Assembly: GCA_951394405.1 (NCBI GenBank)
Contig: OX596341.1
Coordinates: 2,976,001 to 3,040,000, forward strand
From: Coprinellus micaceus
Taxonomy: Eukaryota > Basidiomycota > Agaricomycetes > Agaricales > Psathyrellaceae
DNA: 64,000 nt
Direction of reading: 5' to 3'
Shown: in pieces, positions 55,940-64,000 of the stretch
How positions within the stretch are numbered: position 1 is the first letter of the stretch
Layout of the letters: every line of letters starts with the position of its first letter
Position numbers and translations under genes: made by a program
Notes under the pieces: generated by a model
What the model saw: only the letters and a program-made list of their open reading frames with translations
Told to the model about the DNA's origin: nothing
The model's database searches: none

Positions 55940-57283
55940 TCAGTAAGCAAATGTAAAGCAACTTGGCTCCCTCGTCGTATCCATAACATCCCGGATCGTG
56001 ACATTCGGCCCCAACGCAGGAAAGTCGGGCACAAAATCCAGCGTGACTGTGTCATTTCCACCTTGCGTCGTCGGTCCCCATATCTCATTTAAGCGAGCTT
56101 CTGGGTCCCGCTTCTGCCAATGCCACCACATTCTATCAAGGTTGAGGTGGCTCAGATAGAAGATTGGGTCTATGCAGTCGGATATCAGCACCCTTGACGA
56201 GGCGAAACGGGAAGAAACGACGGGCGAGGCATCGTACCTGCAGGCGAGGACCAAATATTCGACATCTCGCCTCCTACGATGATGTGGGTTAACCAATGCA
56301 GACCCCAGCGTGCTTCTCCTTCAATTACTCTTCCGAACTCCTCGAAACTTCCCGTTGACAGCTGGCGCTCGATGAGGTCACTCTGCACCCGACGCCTCCA
56401 CGTCTCGTTGAAGCTTCGTACAAGGCAATGTTCGGTTACCATTCTACCTGGTCCGATCTTGAGCACAAGGTCCGCGAAAGGCCCGTCTTGAACACACCCG
56501 CGATACTGGTACGGCGGGTCGACTATGGTGGGGTCGAAGTCGGGTGGGAGGGTGTACGTGCCTGGAACGCCGTCGCCTTCGAATCCAGTGACGGGATCAA
56601 AGACGGGGGACTTGGACAAACTAAACAGGTTCTTCAGTGAGGATGAAAGCAGAGAACATTATTTTGGCTCACGGTATGCTCTCCCGGTTGCCGTCTCTTG
56701 CCCAGTCCCAGAACCTAATGAATTTGTGAGGCTCTTTGTTGCGTCTCACTAAGCTTAGGACTGACGGTATGGAGCCCTTATATCCACACTCCTTCCGAAG
56801 AGCCTTCGCATACAAATTGACAAAGATCCGATGCCAAGGGAGGAACTGACCCTGCACGCAAGCATGAGATCGGTCAACACACTTCGTTATGGAATCGGCA
56901 ACCGAGTTGGGGGTCACTCACCACGCCGTGAGTCCTTTCTGCGATCCTGGCATGGGTGAAAATGAACTCTTCACATCGTGTCGTAGGGGTAAGACCCAGA
57001 GTTCTCGGCGGGAGCGCCTGTAAGCACTTGGCAGCTTTGATATACGTATGTCGATCCCGTATAGTCAAGTCCCTCCTGAAGCTCGAAGTTTAGAATGGAT
57101 GCATACGTGAATCGCGCGTAGAAGATCGTGTTACCATTCTTTGTGAACGCGAATAGTGGCGCATGCATGGCCCGACGCTTGGAGTGCCTTGGGTAGGGGT
57201 GAAGGAGAAGCTCCGGCGGCTAAGAACAGGAGTGTAGTGGCGGCCGACCATGTGGTTACCCGAGGGAGCACCGCAAAAGACAT
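55940..57283 (-). CDS. Secreted short tyrosinase 4, 347 aa
   Basis: Exons 57283-57135, 57075-56922, 56851-56766, 56714-56673, 56620-56238 and 56169-55940 sum to 1044 nt. A hydrophobic start (TTLLFLAAGASPSP) acts as signal. CuA His are in THARIA, RTHGVGQ, PWHRIF; CuB His are in GLHWLTH and YLSHLNLDRMWWHW. The most diverged of the four: H-L-V is H-G-V, and the middle region is VRSFNETW. Exon lengths 154, 86, 42 and 230 are kept. It ends FTFAY. All six copper ligands are present, so activity is expected. Confidence 0.9.
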
Positions 57284-57707
57284 TGTTTGAAATAAGAAAA
57301 TTGCCCGTAGTTATGCTTTTCTTGAAGGGAACCTCCAACTCTCGGTTACAACCTTTCCGAGATTCTCAGGGAGCTTGGTGGGGCTTGAGTACTGCAGGGG
57401 GCAGAGGGGATCAAGGGCGCATCCGTCTAGGAATCACGACTTCTACTAGTAAGAAGATGCTTCAATTATCATCTGCCAGATTTGCGTAGTGCTGGAGTCC
57501 CCATCAAGGGGGGAAGAAGGAAAAGGGCGATTTCGAAAGCGTCGTGGGAGGGAAGGAACGCAGGGCCAAGGCTGTGCAAGAAGCCATTTGGCCCCTTTCG
57601 TCCTACTCGGAGGCGGCTTCTTCCCCACTTCTGTGGATGCCAGGATCACATTTCGAGCGAAAGCTCGTACCTGGCTGACATGGGAAAGAGCGGACCCTGT
57701 CGCGTGT
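57284..57707. other. No gene supported
   Basis: Promoter side of tyrosinase 4 and left flank of the next element; no coding sequence seen. Confidence 0.4.
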
Positions 57708-58106
57708 ACAGCTACTTACGAAACGATAGACCCACTTTCGCGAAACCTCCGCATTTGACATTTATTTAGTTTTGGAGCTGTGTGGGGCCGCCAAACAGAG
57801 GCGGTTCCCACTTCAGGCAAGGCGGCCCCGCCCCAAACCCGCCCCTTATACCCTCCGCGAGCCGAGAGAGGGCCAAACGAGAATGGTATACCCTCAGGGG
57901 GTCCCTCATATACCAGACGGGTATGCAGCTATCCTCTATGTCGTCCTTTCCCCGCCGCATGGCATGGAGGGTGGCACAAGGGTGGGGGCGCAGCCTGTAG
58001 AAGGGACCTTTGGCGGGGCGCCTCTGTTTGGATCGCTCCAAATGCCAAATAAGATCAAGTATGGTGTTTTCGCGAAAGTGGGTCTATCGTTTCGTAAGTA
58101 GCTGTA
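57708..58106. mobile_element. MITE with 37-bp perfect TIRs and TA target site
   Basis: CAGCTACTTACGAAACGATA (57710, continuing to 57746) and its inverted copy (58068-58104) match perfectly over 37 bp. TA stands on both sides (57708-57709 and 58105-58106). A second, imperfect inverted match inside (CCAAACAGAGGCG) lengthens the ends. The interior is GC-rich with no coding frame. Terminal CAG and TA duplication suit a Tc1/mariner-type non-autonomous element. TIR identity suggests recent movement. Confidence 0.85.
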
Positions 58107-59762
58107 ATAGGTGAAGTAATCCGTGAATCGCCGATAGGAAACGAGTAACGACGCAGGAAGATTCTTAATTCTAACCTTGGTCTTACAGGAATAGGAGGCG
58201 ATGGTGCATTCTGAGGAAGATGCCGAACCAGGGCGGACAAGCGCTCGAGATTTGCACGCCAGATGCCCCACTCCCGAGTCCCAGGTGCCCCGGCTGCATC
58301 GGGCAGGTATAAACTTTGAATTGGACGCATCAGTCAAACGTCGTGCGAGGGAGCTGTATAGAGGGGAGGATGAGGTGAGTCGCGATGAAATGAAATGGTT
58401 ACTTACAGCTCATCACTGGCGAATCGACGCCAGAGATGAGCCATGAGTTATCGTGCAGGGGTCGAAGTCTCGTCTGCCCCCAATGCGTTCGGGGGAACAT
58501 TTGTCTTCCGTTCGAGCGGTGTTTAAGCGGCGTTCGCATGGTGCAACGGTCTGTCACGCTGTACAAACATGATCCAAGGCACCACTAGACCCCTGCTAAG
58601 GCACGAAGTCTGAGCATTCTGGCCTTGAGAGCGCTTCAGAGGAGGCCTAAGGGTATGGAACCGTCGATAAGGATGCCGAGGCCTTCGCTGAAGGTGGTGG
58701 TTGCCTGCTAAGAGGTGGAAGCCGAACACCGCCGACTCAAAGATCCAGGATCACGTGAGAATTTTCATTGTGCGAGGCAAAGCTCGCTTCCCCACCTCTT
58801 CCGTGTCGCAAATGGCCGGGAGTCCATGCTAAGGAGCAAAGTTGATACTGAAAGTTTACTAGCCTCCGATGTAGCAGTAGTTCATGGCGCTTGGGCGAAA
58901 ACATCTCGGCTAACAGCTTCGAGTTCGACATGAGGAAGGGGCGCGAAGCGGAGGAGGAGACACCGATCGAAGTTTGGAAACGTCGAGTTGGACACTTATG
59001 GTCGGACTCGCAGATTATTCACCCACCCTTGGAATGAAGTCGACTTACGCATCGACTTTACCTAAGATGCAATGTCCACGACATGTCAATCTTCGTTTTA
59101 GGTGTGGGGTTGGCGTGACAGAGCATTGGCAGAACCTGTTCTGAGGCTTCGAAGCCGAATTCTACGGAACTCGACTTCGACTGCTCATTATCCCCACCGG
59201 ATCAGGAGTGTCTGTGCGGACAACGGGGGGATAGAGCGGCTATGGATTCATATCTAACTTCAAATTTGGGAGAAACCCTGGGACGAACAGCATCCCGGAG
59301 AATGGGATTCGTGATTTCAAGTCTGGATCCTCCCGTACTGGCCGCACTACTTTGCTCGGCGGTTCCTCATCCCCTCTAAAACGGCGAACGAATGGGGTGC
59401 CCATGCGAGCGTTACGGGACCAGAACTAGGGGTTCCCTGTCAGTGTCTAACCAATCAAACGGGCAGGCTTAGGCGGTGCTTTGGCTCGAAAAAGGAAGTT
59501 CAGTCTTTGCCAACGTGCGCGGATCGTTGTTGCACGGCATGACATGACCAACAACTGTAGGTCGAGTGTATGGGGTATAAGGACGGGAGTTCTGAACCGA
59601 AGGAAAGCATCAAGCAATCGCCTCAATCACGAAGAGCCCTACCAAGCAACCCAGCTTCACTTCCATTCTCTCCACTTTCATTCAGCGCTGATAAGGTACG
59701 TGTAACCATCTTGCTCCACATTCTCCTCACTCAACCGTTTCTTCGTTGTATAGACACCCATC
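58107..59762. other. No gene supported
   Basis: Several short frames only, none with a motif, signal or splice pattern. The last 100 bp are CT-rich promoter of the next gene. Confidence 0.4.
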
Positions 59763-60298
59763 ATGATCGCCATCGCCCTCCCCAAACTCGCACTCCCGGC
59801 TACCGCCATGGTCAACTCGTTGGCCACGGTCTCTGCCCGCGGGTCATACTACTCCGACTACTCCCTCGCTGCGCGTGGGATTTACCTCGATGACGAACTC
59901 AACTTGGCCTCCCGGGCTTCTACGACGACGAGTCCTTCTCGCTTCACGAATACACTGACTCCCAAATCGAGCTCGCCGTCCGCACCCTCGCCGAAGAGCA
60001 CTTCGCTCGCCACACCGTGGACGAGATCGCGAAGAAACTCAAGTACTGGAAGGACAAGCTCGACGAGCCGAATAAATTGTTGGAACCACTCGTGAAGGCG
60101 AGACAGGCGGCGAAGAAGATGTGTGATAAGAACAAGACGGCAGAGAATAAGAAGGTGTTGGAGAAGGCGAAGTTGGCGGAGGATAAGCAGAGGGATATTG
60201 TTGGGGGGAACCAGGAGGGGTATGATTACCGGATGGATGAGAAGCCCTCGAAGACGGCATCTAAGCCCCCGCCTAAGATGAGGCCTGGTATGAAGTAG
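59763..60298 (+). CDS. Secreted helical protein with an apparent frameshift
   Basis: The first frame gives a signal-like start (MIAIALPKLALPATAMVNSL) and YYSDYSLAARGIYLDDELNL. From about 59912 the coding pattern continues in another frame: GFYDDESFSLHEYTD, HTVDEIAKKLKYWKDKL, KARQAAKKMCDKNKTAENKK, NQEGYDYRMDEKP, ending at 60298. No GT/AG pair joins the two, so either a one-base error or a real frameshift lies near 59905-59920. The Lys-rich helical C-terminus resembles small secreted proteins of Agaricomycetes, but I do not know a function. Confidence 0.55.
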
Positions 60299-61043
60299 TG
60301 TTGCAATATTTTACCTGCGATTCTATGTTCGCATTTCGTACTATTTGACCCCTTCTCATCGTAATACACGCTGACCAGGTTGCGATCTCGCTTGGTGGCG
60401 ACACCTACACAAGATGCCTGCGCGGATTGACAAATAAAGTTCCTCCGGGCTCAGAGTGGACGCCACTTGGGGTTCGAGCGGAGCTACTTCTGCGGCGAAC
60501 GCGGCTAGTAATGCAAGGCCAGACCGAGAATCCGGAGTGTACCATGCTCGGGACCCATAGAAGTGAGCTACCGCATGTACTCAAGTCGTCTCCGCCTTCG
60601 ATTTGTGAGTACAAGCAAGGACGCAAGAGCACGTTCTCGAAGAGGAACCAACCGGATGCCAGGGAAGACTCTGACGTCGCACGGCGAAGGCAAATTCATC
60701 TCTGGCATCCTTGAATGGAGACCTCTCTAGAACGTGTTATGCGAATTTGAGCGGAAGGATCAAGTGTTGAACAGGGGCTGAAGGGCCTTTGGCCGAATTC
60801 GGTAGCGAGTCGGTAATATTGGCGGGTTCTTAGTCTAACGGCGCCAAGTTTGAGGCCATGACTCTCTGCGAGTAGGCGCCGGCCGCCCTGAGGTGGGGGA
60901 AAGAGGACTGGTCTTCAGGCTATCCTCGGTAGTGTGACCTTATATAGAGCCCTCGAGTGGCCGACCATATCATGTCCTCAGAGAAACCACGCGCCCTTGC
61001 TAGGGCAGTGCTTCTATATCGCATCGCGACATCGACGCACCAT
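60299..61043. other. No gene supported
   Basis: Downstream region; only short uncertain frames. Confidence 0.4.
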
Positions 61044-61622
61044 CTAGCAAGGATGCTCTAGGTCTTGAGAGGGCGTATAGTGGGGCGAGTGCTCATACGG
61101 TGCCGGAAGAGAACGGTATGACCTTCGAGTTGGGTCGAATAAGTTGGCGGCGATGGAATGGGGGATTGATGAGCTGAGGGGTATGCCGTGAGAAATGTTT
61201 GGACTTACCCCAAACTTACCCAGTGCATCGAGATCGGAGATGCGAAATGCAAAGGAACCACCCGCACCCGGGGGCACGTCCTCCATAGCGACGAAGACGG
61301 TGTCATGAATAACTTCAGACATCTCCATCGAGAGGTCTGGAGTCTTCTTGACACCACACTCCACAGAGCTCAAGAGGGCGGCGCGTCTAAGGGTCAAGCG
61401 ATAGTCGCGGAGAGGGGTGTCAGTGTGCTCCACGGCCGTGTTTAGTGGGTTTGATCGTTTCAAACTGGTCAGGTGAACGGGGGCGACTTGGGGGTCGACC
61501 GTGGCTCGGGAAGGCTGAACTAGCTCCCTGCAATTTGAATCAAACGGCGGGTTGGTAGCTCTGGTGTGGAAGGTTAGAGCATCTAGGATGGGGAATACAA
61601 CCCGGTAAACGTTCCAAGCCAT
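61044..61622 (-). CDS. Hypothetical, partial exon of an unknown gene
   Basis: The most protein-like part reads TDTPLRDYRLTLRRAALLSS, TPDLSMEMSEVIHDTVFVAM, FAFRISDLDALG, and stops at a good donor (GGTAAGTTT near 61211). A possible upstream intron runs from GTGAGT at about 61649 to CTAG at 61592. It is therefore probably one exon of a longer gene whose 3' part is not visible. A decayed relative lies at 61799-62317. Confidence 0.4.
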   Translation of the reverse strand: MAWNVYRVVFPILDALTFHTRATNPPFDSNCRELVQPSRATVDPQVAPVHLTSLKRSNPLNTAVEHTDTPLRDYRLTLRRAALLSSVECGVKKTPDLSMEMSEVIHDTVFVAMEDVPPGAGGSFAFRISDLDALGKFGVSPNISHGIPLSSSIPHSIAANLFDPTRRSYRSLPAPYEHSPHYTPSQDLEHPC

Positions 61623-61798
61623 CCAAAATCGAAGAGCGAACTCACCGTCCGGCCGTTCCGTCGTTCTCCACGCCTATCCCCGTCCTACTTGAGCGGAACA
61701 CCCCACATGGTGATAAGGGATTCTGCGAGAGCCCACATAGTCGCACCAGGAACTACTTTGAGGTCGCTTTGCGACATCGAAGGAGTCCCTGGCGCGCC

Positions 61799-62317
61799 TC
61801 AACATACAGAACCCACAGAGTGGCGAAGCAGTGGGTCAAATCGTGCAAACGTTGGCGGTATCTGGGGTAATGAGGCGTTAGATAGTGAACGGAGGTCGAA
61901 CGACGGGGAGTGGGTGGGAGGAGGGGGAGAGATGTGTTCGAACTCACTTACCTTGCACGCCAGGATACGTCGGAAACGGAAGGTCCAAGAATTGCTCCAC
62001 AACGGAGAGCCCATTCTTTCAAGTGTCCGAACGGGCGCTAGGAATGACTTCGGATATCTCCAACGAGAGGTCAAAAGTGTTTTGACGCCAGCCAGAACCC
62101 AAATTAAAAAAGAATGGTGCCTCGAAGGGGCGATCGTGCGGCACGCCCGTGAAGGAATCACGGGCTGGGAGGCACTCGCAGTCGAACGCGCTAACGTCCC
62201 ACCATCCGGGACGCTAGCCCATTGGGAGAGTGAGGGCCAGAGTGGTTGCCACCCTTCGCACTGAAGGGGAACTCGTCGAGTCTCTGAGGTTCGTGGAAGG
62301 GACAATCGATAAAGCAC
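61799..62317 (-). pseudogene. Decayed relative of the 61044-61622 exon
   Basis: In one minus frame the sequence FDLSLEISEVIPSARSDT matches DLSMEMSEVIHDT of the neighbouring frame. It is followed in a different frame by WTFRFRRILACK and a GTAAGT donor at about 61945, the same place as in the neighbour. The changes of frame indicate decay after a tandem duplication. Confidence 0.4.
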
Positions 62318-62369
62318 AGTGCACGATGGTGGTGGTGTCAGTCAAAGAGGTGAAGCCCCTATCCAACCT

Positions 62370-62732
62370 TCACACCATCACCCGCGCCTCCCCTAAAGCC
62401 TCCACATGACACTCCTCCCACGCCGCTGGCCCTATAAATTCTCGTCCCCGATAGTTCCGGTTCTTCAGATCTTTCCTCATTTCAATACCGCCCATGACGA
62501 TACCCAAGGTGCAGAGTCCTGAACCGCCTCCGTTCTTTGAGCGTCGAGGCTGGTTATGACATCGCCCGTTCGGCACCAACCTCCTTGTTACATTGAAGGG
62601 ACGGGCTGAATACGATCTGATGGCGACTCTTTTCTTCGATTTTCTCGATTTCTCGTACTCATTCGTCGGTGGGCTCGGAGAAGCGACGCGATTTGGATGG
62701 ATGGCTACTTCGTGTGTACTCTTTACTTTCAC
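62370..62732 (-). CDS. Possible diverged or relict beta-grasp-like exon 2
   Basis: The end of this frame, GGIEMRKDLKNRNYRGREFI, then GPAAWEECHVEALGEARVMV, has the family order: strand, G-R-E-F-I strand, Ala-Trp helix, last strand. It aligns with ELSFYTTELRQCYGRKVKV...DTAWQYI of the 30684 gene. The 5' part shows no clear exon 1, so it may be a relict or an unrelated protein. Confidence 0.35.
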   Translation of the reverse strand: MKVKSTHEVAIHPNRVASPSPPTNEYEKSRKSKKRVAIRSYSARPFNVTRRLVPNGRCHNQPRRSKNGGGSGLCTLGIVMGGIEMRKDLKNRNYRGREFIGPAAWEECHVEALGEARVMV

Positions 62733-64000
62733 CCCCGTATACTCTACGTAGCCTGTGGAACGACGGCTGCGACTATTTGGCGCCCTGCTCTGTCCGGCAT
62801 GGATTCGTCCCCGGCGAACTTGACCTTCCCAACCGTCTCGTCCTCCAGTCAGTCGTCAGCCAAGAGAATCGGTGCTGTGTCTGTCTTCCGTCCATCCAAC
62901 CTCTCGCCCCCACCTCCCCATTGTGATCAATACCGAAGTTCCACGGTGAAGCCCAGTATTGGGCCCTGGAGGATGGACTTCTTGTGGTACATTGTGGTAG
63001 ACAGTGGGGGGAGAGCGACCTTCAGGATGGTCAAGAAATTCGGCTACCATACCGATGTTCGAAGCTACGCTACGCCATTCACCCCCATCGATCTCTCAAC
63101 GCTCAAGTCCCCTGGGGCGTCCCTCACCTTCCCTCCAAGATCGCACCGTCTTAATGGTCGAGTCGGAGGAGGTATGGTTCATCCCCTCGCAGTTTGACGC
63201 GTTAGAATCGGTCGAAGAATTGCTGGGTGGCGACCCACCAAAGGACATACTCAAAAGTCTTGCACCCTCCTCGTCGCCTAGGGATCTCCGCTCCCATGCT
63301 TCCACGGTACATGTCTCGTGCCGGGTTGGATAGAGTGTAGTCTTCTGAGGTAAATTTCGAGGGTGGGCGCGCAGGCTTGATTTCGTGCGTTCGCCAGTGC
63401 TTTCCCACCTGCCAGGCCTGGCGGTCATTGGTTGACCTTCGCATCTACCCATACCTCCCCCGCTGTTCGGGCTGAGCCGAGGCGCTGCGATACCAGTCTT
63501 GAAATTCGTCACGGGTTCTCGAGGTTCGGTCGTCGACGTCGTGAGGGGCATACAACATCCTCCTCTCGCTGTCTCTCGGTTAACTGTCAACTGATTTTTC
63601 TGGGACTTGTCTCTCGCTCACGGGTCTGGGAGCATTCGCGCCCAACGCATACAGAGCAACCCTTCCTCGGTACCACAATCGCATTGCGCTTCCGGTGGAA
63701 ACTCTCTCGTCTTGCGAGTTGGGTTAACCCAGTCGTGCTTCGAAAATGGGACTGAAGTTAGGGGGCATGCTGATATGACCGGGAGGGTGTGATATCTGTC
63801 CGACCGTGCCAGCCTCTACCTACTATTGTTCCGTGCTTGCTGGTTCGAACTCGAGTCTCGATCCTGCGTATCTGGCGGCCCGACCACAAACGCCGAGCAT
63901 CTGCACCCCCTCAGTTCGCACATGCCTTCAGCTTTCGTCCAGGGGCCGACCGTTGGTCAACGGGTGGACTCGGATGAGTGTCGATAGTGAGTGCTGAATT
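62733..64000. other. No gene supported to the window end
   Basis: Frames of 100-166 codons on both strands (62697-63197, 63004-63333, 63096-63590) overlap each other. A stretch with VLMVESEEVWFIPSQFDALE looks protein-like but I could not build a gene around it. Confidence 0.35.

Noticed and set aside
63004..63590. Overlapping frames of over 100 codons on both strands
   Set aside because: They are mutually exclusive and none gives a spliced gene or recognised domain; only a short protein-like stretch was noted.

Overview
The window is nuclear DNA from a filamentous basidiomycete, most likely an Agaricomycete. Almost every gene is broken by 45-70 bp GT-AG introns. The protein families fit that group: DUF6534 membrane proteins, a short NACHT NTPase, short secreted tyrosinases and a Rds1-like ferritin-fold protein. 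There are three tRNA genes and no bacterial-type operons. Gene models were spliced by hand; unless stated otherwise, exon lengths sum to an open frame.

Layout. 1-2.5 kb: two convergent membrane-protein genes. 3.0-6.25 kb: two TIR elements, a tRNA-Pro and a decayed copy of the following locus. 6.3-10.2 kb: a NACHT NTPase facing a short-chain dehydrogenase. 11.2-15.8 kb: a relict NACHT N-terminus, then a row of small two-exon genes. 16.1 kb: tRNA-Gly. 17.1-24.7 kb: one very large, low-complexity coiled-coil gene. 25.7-27.0 kb: a secreted protein. 28.3-31.8 kb: a second group of the small two-exon genes, partly an inverted duplicate of the first. 32.7-33.5 kb: an element with 41 bp perfect terminal inverted repeats. 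34.3 kb: first tyrosinase. 37.0-42.6 kb: a tandem duplication carrying two secreted dienelactone-hydrolase-like genes. 42.7-46.0 kb: four more small two-exon genes. 46.3-48.9 kb: Bet1-type SNARE and a ferritin-like protein. 49.0-49.6 kb: a membrane-anchored member of the small family. 50.4-57.3 kb: three more tyrosinases and a small secreted protein. 57.7-58.1 kb: an element with 37 bp TIRs. 58.1-64 kb: sparse, with one secreted-protein gene and decayed open frames.

The outstanding feature is a family of small proteins (about 95-234 aa) present at about 13 loci on both strands. Exon 1 encodes a beta-hairpin ending near V-L-E-Y-E/D. Exon 2 encodes a helix, an S/K-F-Y-T/A strand, a V-E/K-I strand followed by a Trp, and a final hydrophobic strand. 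The predicted order of strands and helix, and a K-F-G-I-P-P turn, resemble a ubiquitin-like beta-grasp fold. One member carries two modules and one has a C-terminal membrane anchor. Several share an upstream GGGCGCTTATTTT plus CATCGATCTTC box. I do not recognise the family by name.

The window is rich in duplication: four tyrosinases with near-identical exon structure, two dienelactone hydrolases with identical exon lengths, an inverted duplication 16 kb apart, and four short TIR elements with candidate target-site duplications. This looks like a fast-evolving accessory region. The tyrosinases, hydrolases and dehydrogenase could act on phenolic compounds, but shared function is inference.
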